From NCBI GenBank assembly GCA_028289545.1, contig JANQPG010000023.1, positions 31,505 through 95,504 of the forward strand: 64,000 nucleotides of DNA, read 5' to 3'. The translations under genes were made by a program, and so were the position numbers. Positions 35,854 to 45,366 of this stretch are shown here, piece by piece. Under the pieces are notes generated by a model. That model was not told the DNA's origin, did no database searches, and worked only from the letters and a program-made list of their open reading frames with translations. Each line of letters starts with the position of its first letter. Positions within the stretch are counted from its first letter, which is position 1. This stretch comes from Woeseiaceae bacterium. Its GTDB lineage: Bacteria; Pseudomonadota; Gammaproteobacteria; Steroidobacterales; Woeseiaceae.

Positions 35854-37188
35854 TCAGTGTGACGGCGCTTCAACTTCGTCATCAACCAGGCGCGATTCGA
35901 CCAGGCTGTAGCGACGAATGACAAACAGGCTCAGCACCATCAATACCGCCGGAATCAGCGCCGCCGTAACGTAGATACCCATGACGGCCGACTCGGGCTG
36001 CTCGGACGCCGCGCGATCGAAACCCGTGAACGCGAGAACCAGCCCCAACACCTGCACGCCAATACCGCCGCTCAGCTTTTCGACCAGGCTGTAGCTGCCC
36101 GCGAACAGCCCGTTCTTGCGCTCTCCGCTCTCCCGATAATCGGCGTCCATGATGTCCTGCAGCATAGCGTTGCCCATGAGCAGCATCCCGCCGGAGGCAA
36201 TGCCGAACAGCGCCCCGCGCAGCAGCACGAGTCCGAGCGGCTCACCGTACTCTGCGAACAGCCAGCTCAAGGTCAGGACGGAATAAAACAGCGTCGCCCA
36301 GAAGTATCCCCAGCGTTTGCCGCGTGAGCGAACGAGCCGGGTCCAGACCGGCATCGACAATGCCCACGCAAACGTCGTTGCCGCGCCGTAAACGCCGAGG
36401 GTCTGCAAGTCGTAGCCGAGCGCAAACCGGAAAAAGAAGAACAGGCTGCCCGCGCCGATCGCCAGCGCCAACAGATGACTGATCTTGATCAGCAAGAGTG
36501 TTCGAAAATGCGGGTTGCCGAACAGCACTTGGAGCTGCGCAATCGTCGGGCTCTTGTCGCGCGCCGTTTCGGGTACCCGCGCCGCTGCCGTCAGCCAGAC
36601 GCAGCCAAAAAATGCGAGCGCCACGACAACGGCCATCGTGAGGCCCAGAGTGGCGTAAGCATCACTGCCGCCGCCGAGCGCGCCGACGAGGTACGGGGCA
36701 ATCGCCACGCCGAACAATGTGCCTGCGGCAATGAACAGGGAGCGCCAGGCCACCATGCGCGTTCGGATGTGCGTATCCATGCTGAGTTCAGCGGGCATCG
36801 ACAGGTACGGCACGTTGAACAGCGTGTAGCCGGTCGCATAGAGGATGAGTGCGGCGAGCACCCACAGCTCGGGCGACAGCGACGGTTCTGCGAACAGCAT
36901 GAACAAAGCCAACGGCGTCAGGATGCCCGCCGCGACGAGATACGGCCGGCGCGCGCCCCAGGGGCTATGCGTGCGATCGGTGATCCAGCCCATCGGCAGG
37001 TCGGTCGCCAGATCGTACACCTTGGTCGCCAGGACCAGGCTGCCCGCCAGCGCGGGGTTGAGGCCGACGACCACGGTGAGATACGGCAACAGCAACACGT
37101 TCAGCGTGTTGTGGATCACGGCAAGACCCAACGAGCCCAGCCCCCAACCGAACACGACGACCGCCCCAAGTTTTTTCCGCAATGCCAC
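35854..37188 (-). CDS. MFS transporter, glycoside-pentoside-hexuronide (GPH) type
   Basis: A 444-residue, 12-helix permease. MGWITDRTHSPWGARRPYLVAAG is the GPH loop 2-3 signature. Related carriers take up sugars, glycosides or other organic solutes by cation symport. The gene is convergent with the Omp85-type gene (8 bp apart) and divergent from the methyltransferase; no sugar-hydrolase is nearby to tell the substrate. Confidence 0.88.
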   Translation of the reverse strand: MALRKKLGAVVVFGWGLGSLGLAVIHNTLNVLLLPYLTVVVGLNPALAGSLVLATKVYDLATDLPMGWITDRTHSPWGARRPYLVAAGILTPLALFMLFAEPSLSPELWVLAALILYATGYTLFNVPYLSMPAELSMDTHIRTRMVAWRSLFIAAGTLFGVAIAPYLVGALGGGSDAYATLGLTMAVVVALAFFGCVWLTAAARVPETARDKSPTIAQLQVLFGNPHFRTLLLIKISHLLALAIGAGSLFFFFRFALGYDLQTLGVYGAATTFAWALSMPVWTRLVRSRGKRWGYFWATLFYSVLTLSWLFAEYGEPLGLVLLRGALFGIASGGMLLMGNAMLQDIMDADYRESGERKNGLFAGSYSLVEKLSGGIGVQVLGLVLAFTGFDRAASEQPESAVMGIYVTAALIPAVLMVLSLFVIRRYSLVESRLVDDEVEAPSH

Positions 37189-37313
37189 TCCCTCGCTTGC
37201 TATCTACAGATAGCCACCCCGTCGAACCTGACGCCAATGTGGCCTCTGCACGACTCGCTCGGCGCCACCCGCTACAATGCAAGCTAACTCATTTCAGACG
37301 CGAGCGCCTGGTT

Positions 37314-38390
37314 ATGGCTCGAAACACGCGGCATCCGCTGGAACTCGAAACTGACCACGACGGCACCAGCCGCCGCCTTGCCGTGCTGGCCATTAAAACG
37401 GCCCTTAGGGGCACGCTCCAAGAGTCCGTCAAACGAGATTACAACGCGCTGGAAGACCCGGAAGCAACCGACACACTCAAAACCCGCAACAGTTACCGGC
37501 TGTGGTCGGGCATCAACCGCGCCAGCCAGAACCGAATGTGGCAGGTGCTCGCCGCCCAGGCGGACGCTGATTACGCCCGCATCGAATCCGAGGCTGCCGC
37601 AAACAGGCAGCGCGCGAACGGAAGCGTGGAAACCGCGACGTTACGGGCGGTACCCGAATATCAGACCCGCGCTGCCGTACACGGTCAGCCGGGCGGCTAT
37701 ATGCTCGATCGCGGCAACGACGACCTTGCGGCCGGCATACTCTACGAGGCAGGCGGTAATCTGTACGCCATGGGACAGGGCATTGGCCATCGCGACTCCA
37801 AAGGCGAGCGGCTGATACGCCATATTCGAGAGCGTTTCCCGGAACTCGAGCCCGTGCGCATTCTCGAGATGGGCTGTTCGGCCGGCGGCCAGTCCGCGGA
37901 CTACCCCGTTGCCTTTCCGGACGCCGAGTGCCACGCAATCGACCTGTCTCCCGGCATGCTTCGCTATGCGCACGCGCGCTCGGAAGCACTCGACAGCACT
38001 GTGCACTTCCATCAGATGGACGCCGGCGCAACACGTTTTCCCGACGCGCACTTCGACCTCATCGTCAGCCACAACCTGTTTCACGAAGTCGCCGCTGAAC
38101 ACATGCCCGCCATTGCCGCCGAGTGTCACCGGCTACTGAAACCGGGCGGCGTGTGCCTGCACCAGGACGTACCGATACAAACCGCGCGCCTCGACGGCTT
38201 CATGCGCTTCATCTCCGAATGGCAGCGCGACCACAACGATGAGCCGTTCTGGACCGACTTTGCGAACGCGGATCTGCCCTCGATGATGCGCGAGGCCGGC
38301 TTTGACGAAGACGCCGTGAGTGAGGAGTATCTCAAAGCCATCGACGGTCCGATTCCTTGGTACGTCGTCACGGCATCACGACTGGCTTGA
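37314..38390 (+). CDS. SAM-dependent methyltransferase
   Basis: A 358-residue class I methyltransferase. Motif I is ILEMGCSAGGQSADYP, the acidic loop AIDLSPGMLRYAHAR, and motif IV DLIVSHNLFHEV. The first ~160 residues form a helical domain of unknown role. I use ATG 37314 since the track start at 37182 lies within the upstream divergent transporter. The C-terminal part with FWTDFANADLPSMMREAGF is typical of small-molecule methyltransferases. The substrate is unknown. Confidence 0.85.
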   Translation: MARNTRHPLELETDHDGTSRRLAVLAIKTALRGTLQESVKRDYNALEDPEATDTLKTRNSYRLWSGINRASQNRMWQVLAAQADADYARIESEAAANRQRANGSVETATLRAVPEYQTRAAVHGQPGGYMLDRGNDDLAAGILYEAGGNLYAMGQGIGHRDSKGERLIRHIRERFPELEPVRILEMGCSAGGQSADYPVAFPDAECHAIDLSPGMLRYAHARSEALDSTVHFHQMDAGATRFPDAHFDLIVSHNLFHEVAAEHMPAIAAECHRLLKPGGVCLHQDVPIQTARLDGFMRFISEWQRDHNDEPFWTDFANADLPSMMREAGFDEDAVSEEYLKAIDGPIPWYVVTASRLA

Positions 38391-38542
38391 GCTTCATCGG
38401 GCGAGGCGTTGACGTAGCCTGTAACTTTAGGAATTCTGGCGCCACTACGAACTGGTTTAATAGCGTCGCCGCTGAGTAAGGCTCGCAAAGCAGGAAGTCG
38501 AACTGTGTGCAAACTTCTCGCCGGAGAAACGCAGGAAAAACA

Positions 38543-39370
38543 ATGAAAGTCTGGATCACGATCTGCTTGTCGCTTGCGTGGGTAAGCTGCTTGGCAAACG
38601 CCGCATCTAGGGTCTCGTCAGAGGACCGCAGGCCCATGATAATGGTTCTCGGAACACATCACTTTTCTGGAGGCGGCTTCGATTACGTCAACCCGGCGGT
38701 TGACGACTATCTGACGCCGAGGCGGCAACGAGAAATCCTCGAGGTCGTGGAGCACTTGGCGCGATTCAAGCCTTCAAAAATTGCGCTCGAAGTGCATCCC
38801 GACAATGAAGCTGCCTTCAACGATGCCTACAGATCGTATCTCAATGGTTCGCACGAACTGAAGGTCAGCGAACGGCAGCAGATTGGCATGCGCTTGGCCG
38901 CACAATTAGGTCACTCGAGGATCTACGCCGTCGACTTTAGAAATGGCGGAATGGACATTGGGGGTTTGTTTGAGCTTGGCGAAAAAACCGGGCAGACCGA
39001 GATCCTTGAGTATCTGAACAATCTCAGGGCACAAATGTCCGAGCAAGACGCGACGTTGAACGCCGAGACTGTAAGCGTCCGAGAGCGACTGCTGCACGAA
39101 AACTCGGAGGACGTTCGAAACGCCCACAACGTGTACCTCACTCTGGCGCAAATCGGTGATGAATCGAATCTCCTCGGAGCTCAGGAGATGGGTAATTGGT
39201 GGAGCAGGAACCTCCACATATTTGCCAACATAAGCCACATCGCCGAACCTGGAGACCGTATTCTCGTGATTTTTGGCTCCGGGCATAAGTTCTTGCTGGA
39301 CCAGTTTATTGACGACTCTCACGAGTTCATTCTCGCCAACCCTTTGGACCTGCTGAACGGGGACGACTAG
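38543..39370 (+). CDS. Exported DUF5694/TraB-like protein, atypical base composition
   Basis: A 275-residue protein with a signal peptide (MKVWITICLSLAWVSCLANA). It opens with VLGTHHFSGGGFDY and SKIALEVHPDNE, and ends with VIFGSGHKFLLDQFI, the pattern of the TraB/DUF5694 group, whose members are thought to be metal-dependent peptidases or erythromycin-esterase-like folds. Sample lines run near 53-55% GC against more than 60% in the neighbours, and codon use is looser, suggesting later acquisition. AGGA precedes ATG 38543. Confidence 0.72.
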   Translation: MKVWITICLSLAWVSCLANAASRVSSEDRRPMIMVLGTHHFSGGGFDYVNPAVDDYLTPRRQREILEVVEHLARFKPSKIALEVHPDNEAAFNDAYRSYLNGSHELKVSERQQIGMRLAAQLGHSRIYAVDFRNGGMDIGGLFELGEKTGQTEILEYLNNLRAQMSEQDATLNAETVSVRERLLHENSEDVRNAHNVYLTLAQIGDESNLLGAQEMGNWWSRNLHIFANISHIAEPGDRILVIFGSGHKFLLDQFIDDSHEFILANPLDLLNGDD

Positions 39371-39435
39371 TTCTCAAGAGATAGCGGCGTGTCTGCCGTT
39401 GCAACGTGCGGACTCGCCGTCGCGCTCAAACGAAC

Positions 39436-39490
39436 AAAAAAAGCGCCACCGGCCATGGTCCGTGGGGAGGACCGTATCGGCCGGTGGCGC
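39436..39490 (-). terminator. Intrinsic terminator of the outer-membrane barrel gene
   Basis: On the minus strand a perfect 12-bp stem (GCGCCACCGGCC) encloses a second small stem (GGTCC/GGACC) and is followed by a run of seven T residues. It sits ~110 bp after the stop of the gene ending at 39600. Confidence 0.9.
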
Positions 39491-39599
39491 AAGCTTCACA
39501 CGCATCCACGGTGCAGCTCATAAAAAGAGCTCGGTCGCTGGGGAGCGTAAGGGGAGCCGCGGCGCGTGTGATCGGGTCGCGTTTGAGCCTGGTGACTTC

Positions 39600-40367
39600 C
39601 TAGAACTGCCAGTCGAGGCCCAGCGTAATCTGCTGCGACTCGAGGCCTGAAAACCGGACGGCATCGCCGTCTTCGTTGATACCGGTCTGCGCCTCGCCGC
39701 GATCAAGGAAGCTGTACTCGAGGCGCAGCGCCCAGCGGTTCGCAATCTCTCTTTTGAATCCCGCCGCAAAACTCCAGGCAAACTCCGACGAGCTGCCTTC
39801 GGCAAAGGGCTGGTCGCTGATCGTCCGACCTTCGAACGCCGTGCCCTGCCAGATCGCCGAGTTGAAGTCGACGGACTGAAAGGCGTCCACCTCCGTATCG
39901 GCAATGCCCATGCCGCCACGAAGATAGGGCTTGGCCCACCAGTCGAGATGATTGAAGTCGTAGCCCAGGTTGATCATGAACAGCGTGCTGTCGACGTCAC
40001 CCTGCAGCGAAAACACGTCGTCCGTCCGTGGCGCTGCACCGGGCACGGGGCCCGAATCGATTTGCGAGGTCAGGAAACTCAACTCGAACTCCAGGCGAAG
40101 GTCGTCGAACACGTCGGCGAAGATTTCCCGGCCGACCGCCAGGCTGTATTGGAAACCGTCGTCCATTTCGATGAGCGGCGAACCGCCGTAGACGCTCTCC
40201 GTTGGCCCGAAGAACTGCCCGTCGCCACTGATAGCCGGGAGAAAACCGGCGCGGACACTGCCATACCACGATCCTTCGCCGAGCCAGCCATAGTCTTCGG
40301 CGTGGGCCACGGGCATCGCCACGAACAGCAATGACGCAACGATAAGCGTTCTTGGATTGTCGAACAT
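39600..40367 (-). CDS. Outer-membrane beta-barrel protein
   Basis: A 255-residue protein with a signal peptide (LIVASLLFVAMPVAHAED) and alternating hydrophobic strands ending in LGLDWQF, a normal terminal-aromatic barrel signal. YSLAVGREIF, FMINLGYDFNHLDWWAKPYLRGGMG and RLEYSFLDRGEAQTG resemble 8-strand OmpA/OmpW-like barrels (porin-family outer-membrane proteins). GGGAG precedes the start. It lies 102 bp after the sensor-kinase gene and could be under the two-component pair's control. No specific channel function can be named. Confidence 0.82.
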   Translation of the reverse strand: MFDNPRTLIVASLLFVAMPVAHAEDYGWLGEGSWYGSVRAGFLPAISGDGQFFGPTESVYGGSPLIEMDDGFQYSLAVGREIFADVFDDLRLEFELSFLTSQIDSGPVPGAAPRTDDVFSLQGDVDSTLFMINLGYDFNHLDWWAKPYLRGGMGIADTEVDAFQSVDFNSAIWQGTAFEGRTISDQPFAEGSSSEFAWSFAAGFKREIANRWALRLEYSFLDRGEAQTGINEDGDAVRFSGLESQQITLGLDWQF

Positions 40368-40469
40368 GATGATTACTCCCAGTCTGCCAAACCCGCTTCG
40401 CTCGGGTCGTGAATGGGAATACCGTACGGGGGCGCCGCGTGAGTGTCTGTAAAGAAGGGTCGCGTTGTG

Positions 40470-41825
40470 TCAGTTCGCAAGCGGCAAGGTGATGCGAACG
40501 AGCAGACCGCCGCCGTCGGCGTTTTCGGCCTCGATCCATCCGTTGTGCAACTCGATCGCCTTGTCGGCAATGGCAAGCCCGATCCCGTAACCGCTGAACT
40601 GCGGTTCTCGCGCCGGATCCGTCTGGTAAAAGGGCTTGAACAGGTGCTCGAGCTCCTCCTCCGCCACGCCGGGTCCGTGGTCCCGGATCGTCAATTCGCA
40701 GACCAGCGACGTGCGCTTGAGCATCACGTCCACCGCGCTGTGCGGCGGCGTGTAGCGCAGCGCGTTGCGCAGTACGTTCTCGATGCAGCTCCTCAACAAC
40801 TCGGCGTCGCCGAGGACGGTGCTGAACGGCATGACATCGAGCACAATCTGCCGATTCTCGGCATCGGCCTCAATGCGGGACTCCTCGGCAATGTCCGCCA
40901 CCAGACGATCCAGCCGCACCTCCGCCTTGCTGATGCGGGCCTCGTCAGCATCGAGATGGGCGTATGTCAACAGGCGGCTGATCATGCTGTCGAGGCGAGC
41001 CACTTCCTGCTCGATCCGGTCGAACTCCGGCGCCGTGCCGTCGCCGCTGGCCTTGCGCGCGAGCGACGCGGCCGCCAGAACACGCGCCAGCGGCGTGCGC
41101 AGCTCGTGGGAAACGTCTCTCAGCAAGCGTTGATGCGCTTTGACCAGGCCTTCGATCTTCCCGGCCATGTGATCGAAATTCGATGCGAACTCGGCAATTT
41201 CGTCGCCTCGGTCACCAAGCTCCGACGCGACGCGCACCTCAAGATCACCGCGTGCAAGCTGAGTGCCGGCACGCTCGAAGATACGCAGCGGCGACACGAG
41301 GTAGCGCGCAATCAATACGCTCAGCAGTACGCTCATGGGGATCGCTATCAGCAGCAGTAGCCAGAGGAGCTGCGGCTGAAACGCGGCTCGGGCAATACTG
41401 CGCTGCACGGGCGAGATGCGGAACGCCTCAACCGGCACTATTCTTACGAGATACTTACCCTCCGGGCGCAAAACCGTCACCGGCTCGAACGGGATCGTAG
41501 GCGTCATTATGGTGTTGTCCGGGTGGCGACCCGCAGGGGACTCGTAAAGGAGTTCACCGTCGTCGCGCGCAATCGTGACGAACAGGCGGTTTCTGAACAT
41601 CGCATTGCTGCTGAACCAGTCGATGAAAGCGGCCTCACCCTGGTCGCGCGTTTGCATGTTCCCTGCCTCGACAATGTTGGAGACAATTTCGCTGGGGTTG
41701 ATGGGACCGAACGAGTCATCCGGACCTACGCTGAAGCTTGCCCTTACGACCGCAATGGCGGCCCCCGCCGACAGGATCATGACAGCCCAGATCGCCACGA
41801 CGATCTTGATGTAAAGCTTCTGCAC
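40470..41825 (-). CDS. Sensor histidine kinase, CpxA-like
   Basis: A 451-residue kinase with helices at ~8-28 and ~150-172 bounding a ~120-residue periplasmic sensor. A HAMP linker follows, then the phosphoacceptor motif RDVSHELRTPLARV, N-box ENVLRNALRYTPP, and G-boxes RDHGPGVAEEELEHLF and SGYGIGLAIADKAIEL. GTG 41825 is the start. It lies 14 bp after the response-regulator gene. The arrangement resembles CpxRA/RstBA-type envelope sensors; the signal is not known. Confidence 0.9.
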   Translation of the reverse strand: MQKLYIKIVVAIWAVMILSAGAAIAVVRASFSVGPDDSFGPINPSEIVSNIVEAGNMQTRDQGEAAFIDWFSSNAMFRNRLFVTIARDDGELLYESPAGRHPDNTIMTPTIPFEPVTVLRPEGKYLVRIVPVEAFRISPVQRSIARAAFQPQLLWLLLLIAIPMSVLLSVLIARYLVSPLRIFERAGTQLARGDLEVRVASELGDRGDEIAEFASNFDHMAGKIEGLVKAHQRLLRDVSHELRTPLARVLAAASLARKASGDGTAPEFDRIEQEVARLDSMISRLLTYAHLDADEARISKAEVRLDRLVADIAEESRIEADAENRQIVLDVMPFSTVLGDAELLRSCIENVLRNALRYTPPHSAVDVMLKRTSLVCELTIRDHGPGVAEEELEHLFKPFYQTDPAREPQFSGYGIGLAIADKAIELHNGWIEAENADGGGLLVRITLPLAN

Positions 41826-41839
41826 GACTTAACTCGCTG

Positions 41840-42559
41840 CTAGCCCTGCCCCTCGGCGTCGACAACCAGCCAGTAGCCTCCGCCGCGCAAGGTGTTGATG
41901 CGTATACTGCTTGCCGGCAACGCGGCCAGCTTCTTCCGCAGGTTCGCAATGTGCATGTCGATGCTGCGATCGGTTGGATGGTGCTCGCGGCCGAGTGCGG
42001 CCTTCGCGAGCGTTGCCTTGGTCACCGGCTTGCCGGCCATGCGCGCAAGGCAGAGCAGGACTGCGTATTCCGTGCCGGTCAGGTTCAGCGGCGAAGACTC
42101 GTAGCTGGCCGAGCGCTCCACGAGGTCGAGTGTCAATTCCCCAACGGCCAGGTGGCGACTGTGCGGCTCATCCAGCGGCGCGCGGGCGCGCCGCAGCACG
42201 GCGCGAATGCGGGCGGCCAACTCGCGCAGGCTGCACGGCTTGGCCAGATAGTCGTCCGCACCCGTCTCGAGCCCGACGACACGATCGATTTCTTCACCGC
42301 GAGCCGTCAGCATGACCACGGGCAGCGTCTGGTTGGGCGACGGCGTCATGCGTAGCTGCCGCAACACGTCCTGCCCTCCCATCTCCGGCATCATGACGTC
42401 GAGCACGACGAGGTCGTACTGCCGAGCGCCGATCGCCTGCAGACCGTCATTGCCGTTGTGGACCGCGCCTGCGCGAAAACCGTCATCGCGCAGGTAACGC
42501 ACCACCATTTCGCAGAAATCGCGGTCGTCGTCGATCATCAGTATCGAGGGCATGCTCAT
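41840..42559 (-). CDS. OmpR/CpxR-type response regulator
   Basis: A 239-residue regulator. The receiver domain has the acidic pocket IDDDRDF, phosphoacceptor LVVLDVMMPEMGG and lysine in DYLAKPCS. The C-terminal winged helix covers ~130-235 (LNLTGTEYAVLLCLAR, RSIDMHIANLRKKL, TLRGGGYWL). The sensor kinase follows 14 bp later. Likely target regions are the EF-hand/DUF4397 intergenic space, which has CpxR-like repeats, and the barrel gene downstream. Confidence 0.93.
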   Translation of the reverse strand: MSMPSILMIDDDRDFCEMVVRYLRDDGFRAGAVHNGNDGLQAIGARQYDLVVLDVMMPEMGGQDVLRQLRMTPSPNQTLPVVMLTARGEEIDRVVGLETGADDYLAKPCSLRELAARIRAVLRRARAPLDEPHSRHLAVGELTLDLVERSASYESSPLNLTGTEYAVLLCLARMAGKPVTKATLAKAALGREHHPTDRSIDMHIANLRKKLAALPASSIRINTLRGGGYWLVVDAEGQG

Positions 42560-42685
42560 CTAACGCACGACCTCGGCATTCGTTGACTTGCCATGTAAGC
42601 AAGTATGCGGGAGCGGGGCCCCGTTCGAAAACCCGCTCTCGCATTCTCTAAGCTGTCAAAATCCAAAGGGTTTCCGTTTGGCAGC

Positions 42686-43045
42686 TCACTCGCTTTTGTC
42701 GCCGCCCCAGCGCTGGCGCATTTTCTCACGCTTGGCTCGGACAGATTCCTGAAGGGCCGCGAATTCGGTTTCGTTCAGTAGCCCATCGCCATCTCCATCG
42801 GCTTCGTCATACAGCTTGGCCACGCGGTCGCCGGGCCCTCTGCCGCCGAACCGGCCACCGCGCTGAAAATTCTCGCGCATTTTCTCGGTGAACAGTTCAA
42901 ATTCCTGTTTGTCGATGTACATGTCGGCGTTTGTGTCCAGATCGGCAAATTCCGCCGGCGCCGGCGGACTGTCGGATTCCGCAGCCGCGCTGCCCGCGCA
43001 GACGGCAAGCGCTGCTGACGCGATCACCGCAAAAGTCGCTTTCAT
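42686..43045 (-). CDS. Exported EF-hand protein
   Basis: A 119-residue protein with a signal peptide (VIASAALAVCAGSAAAES). Two EF-hand loops are seen: DLDTNADMYIDKQEF and DEADGDGDGLLNETEF; between them is a Gly/Arg-rich stretch (RGGRFGGRGPGDR). The C-terminus is basic. A good AGGAGG-type site lies before ATG. It is 126 bp upstream of the response regulator on the same strand, a position comparable to CpxP beside CpxRA, and could be a calcium-dependent periplasmic accessory of that pair. That role is inference. Confidence 0.85.
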   Translation of the reverse strand: MKATFAVIASAALAVCAGSAAAESDSPPAPAEFADLDTNADMYIDKQEFELFTEKMRENFQRGGRFGGRGPGDRVAKLYDEADGDGDGLLNETEFAALQESVRAKREKMRQRWGGDKSE

Positions 43046-43121
43046 CTTGATTAGCCTCCTTGAGTTGGTCGGGTGCTGTCGATTACCCGCTGAAGCATAG
43101 AGTCCGCTCCCGTGTTCTTCT

Positions 43122-43136
43122 GTAAGGAATCGTCAA
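43122..43136 (+). promoter_or_regulatory. CpxR-like repeat, weaker
   Basis: GTAAG-GAATC-GTCAA fits the tandem GTAAA-N5-GTAAA consensus of CpxR at eight of ten fixed positions. It is 77 bp upstream of the EF-hand start. Confidence 0.3.
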
Positions 43137-43226
43137 GACACCCGTTTGCGGTGACGTTGCAAAGCGCGTCGCAACAATGAGCCGCTGTGCGCAACCGCTG
43201 GTTCTGTCAACACGTTCGCAACACTT

Positions 43227-43241
43227 GCTTACACACCTTTA
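43227..43241 (-). promoter_or_regulatory. CpxR-like repeat, strong match
   Basis: On the minus strand GTAAA-GGTGT-GTAAG matches the CpxR consensus at nine of ten fixed positions. It lies in the divergent interval between the EF-hand gene and the DUF4397-like lipoprotein gene, about 70 bp from the latter. Confidence 0.42.
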
Positions 43242-43312
43242 CAAACCCGCCGCATAGGATGTGCCGCGCAAGTTCCTGTTCCAGACACATCGACTTCCGG
43301 AGGCATATCATC

Positions 43313-44692
43313 ATGCGAGGCTCGAAACGCTTTACCCTTCCGCTCTCTTTGCTCTTCGTCCTGTCTGCCGGTTGCTCAAGCAGTAACGATGACGACGTGA
43401 CAGGGGAAGGGTCCATACGTGCACTGCATGCCATTCCGAACATCGGTACGGTCAGCTTCCTCATCGAAGAAACCATACTGGGGTCGATGGGCTTCCAGGA
43501 GGCAACCGCGATCTCGGAGTACGACGACCTCGAATACGAATTCAGTTTCGAGATCTTGCTCCCGGATGACGACATCGACGAACCCACCGTACTCGTTACC
43601 CGTACACTCGGCGTCAGGTCGGACCAGGAATACACGTTTATCCTGAGCGGCTCGCTGGAGAGTCCGCAGCTGTTTCTCTGGGAGCAATTCGGCCGCGACT
43701 GGCTGGACGAAATTGAGGACGCGGAAGACAACGATACCGAAGTGACCGTGATGGAAGTGGCGTTCGGTCACATTTCCAACGTACTGGGCGAGGTGGATAT
43801 CTATCTCGAGGCGCCCGGCACAAGTCCGCTGGCAGCGACTCCGAAAGCCACCCTGAGTTACTCCGAGTTCAATTCGGCAGTGGAACTGAGCGCCGACGAT
43901 TACCAGCTTGTCGTCACACCCGCGGGCGACCCGAACACCCTCTTGTTCGCCTCCGACCCGTTCGCGATTTCGGCGGCCACCAGCACGCTCGTCACACTGA
44001 TCGACGACGGCGGCTTCACGACGGCGGATTTCTCCGTCCGGCTCATCGGCTCCGGCACCGAATTGACGGACATCAATACCTCGGCGGTCATTAGCGCCAC
44101 ACACCTGGCCAGAGGTACGGATGCGCTCGACGTTTACGACTCCAGCGATTTCAGCACACCGCTCTTCGACAACCTGGAGTTCGAGGCACTCTCCGGGGAA
44201 ATCGAAGTAGAAGAAGGCACGCTCGATCTGGCCGTTACACCAGCCGACAACCTGGGCGTTTTTCTCTCGCAGCTCAGCCTGACGGCATTCAACGGCACCT
44301 ACACTCGCCTCTACTTCATTGGGCTGCCTGGAGATCTGCAGGTGATTTCCCGGCGCTACGACCGATCCACGCTCGCCACGCATGCGCGCCTGCAGATGTT
44401 CCAGGCGGCGTCCCGCTTTCAAACAGTCGATCTGTACGTCGTGGACACGGACGTCGACATTCAGCTGATCGGGCCCAGCTACTCCAACATCCTGTTTGGC
44501 TCGGGTTTCAGCTACAACATCTTCGAAGCCGACGCCTACAACATCTACGTGACGGAACCGGACACCAAGAACGTCATTGCCGGTCCCTTGCGCGTGGACC
44601 TCGAAGAGGGTCGCAACTATTCGGTTTATGTACTCGATTCGCAGAACCTCTCTGCAACGGAGCTGATATTCTTCGAGGAGTCGGCGCCATAA
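43313..44692 (+). CDS. DUF4397-like lipoprotein
   Basis: A 459-residue lipoprotein (FVLSAGCSSS lipobox). IRALHAIPNIGTVSFLIEE and later repeated units such as VEDIYLEAPGT-type strands and LQMFQAASRFQTVDLYVVDT show DUF4397-type beta repeats, likely two to four in tandem. They probably form an immunoglobulin-like surface or periplasmic stalk. I use ATG 43313 with GGAGG upstream; the track start at 43187 is too early. It is divergent from the EF-hand gene. Confidence 0.8.
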   Translation: MRGSKRFTLPLSLLFVLSAGCSSSNDDDVTGEGSIRALHAIPNIGTVSFLIEETILGSMGFQEATAISEYDDLEYEFSFEILLPDDDIDEPTVLVTRTLGVRSDQEYTFILSGSLESPQLFLWEQFGRDWLDEIEDAEDNDTEVTVMEVAFGHISNVLGEVDIYLEAPGTSPLAATPKATLSYSEFNSAVELSADDYQLVVTPAGDPNTLLFASDPFAISAATSTLVTLIDDGGFTTADFSVRLIGSGTELTDINTSAVISATHLARGTDALDVYDSSDFSTPLFDNLEFEALSGEIEVEEGTLDLAVTPADNLGVFLSQLSLTAFNGTYTRLYFIGLPGDLQVISRRYDRSTLATHARLQMFQAASRFQTVDLYVVDTDVDIQLIGPSYSNILFGSGFSYNIFEADAYNIYVTEPDTKNVIAGPLRVDLEEGRNYSVYVLDSQNLSATELIFFEESAP

Positions 44693-44754
44693 AGGTAGCA
44701 ATTGGGGGTCCAGCGATTGCACTCGACCTGTGAGGAGCCGCTGCGGGGAACACA

Positions 44755-45354
44755 ATGGCGCAAAGTGCGGTCGTCGGCATCACCGAACACGGCAACTCGG
44801 CCGTGCTCGTCACGGTCGCAACCGATCACCGGCTGCTGGATCGTCGGCGCGTCGATCTGACAGCCGACGGCCTGCCGACCCACCCGCATCACCACGAAGG
44901 CTCGTGGGCCGTGGGCCGCTACCTCGACAGCCCCTGGGCGCGGCCTGTCTCGCTCGCCGAAGCGATAGCGCTGGTCGAACAGGTGCGTGAAGCTGCCGCG
45001 CGTGGCGCGGACGACGCGCTTGCGGCGCTGGCCGCATCGGTACCCGTTACGATTGCGGGCGCCGCGATCCGCGTGTGTCCCGAACTGCCGCCGACAATCG
45101 AGGAGCGCATCGCAGACAACCGTGCACAGACGTTCGCCGATTCGGTCATGTATCGCAAAGCGCTTGCGACGGCGGCGGAAAGCCGCGGCTGGCGGGTTTA
45201 CTGGTATGACCGTGAACAGGTGTTCGAGGATGCGGCGAAGGTACTCGGCTGCAGCGACATCAAGGCGGCGCTCACGACGATGGGCCGGACGGCGGGTCCG
45301 CCTTGGCAGGCCACACACAAACTCGCCGCGGCGGCAGCGCTGTCGAACATGTAG
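44755..45354 (+). CDS. Conserved hypothetical protein
   Basis: A 199-residue soluble protein. It opens with AVVGITEHGNSAVLVTVATDHRLLDRRRVDL, a beta-hairpin pattern that could be an RNase-H/actin-like start, followed by the histidine-rich THPHHHEGSW. The C-terminal half is helical (FADSVMYRKALATAAESRGWRVYWY). I recognise the opening as recurring in proteobacterial hypothetical proteins but know no function. It stands 62 bp after the lipoprotein gene. Confidence 0.7.
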   Translation: MAQSAVVGITEHGNSAVLVTVATDHRLLDRRRVDLTADGLPTHPHHHEGSWAVGRYLDSPWARPVSLAEAIALVEQVREAAARGADDALAALAASVPVTIAGAAIRVCPELPPTIEERIADNRAQTFADSVMYRKALATAAESRGWRVYWYDREQVFEDAAKVLGCSDIKAALTTMGRTAGPPWQATHKLAAAAALSNM

Positions 45355-45366
45355 CCCGGGTGCGGA

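Noticed and set aside
43376-44755. 459-aa minus-strand ORF
   Set aside because: Antisense of the DUF4397-like lipoprotein, with no ribosome site or recognisable domain.
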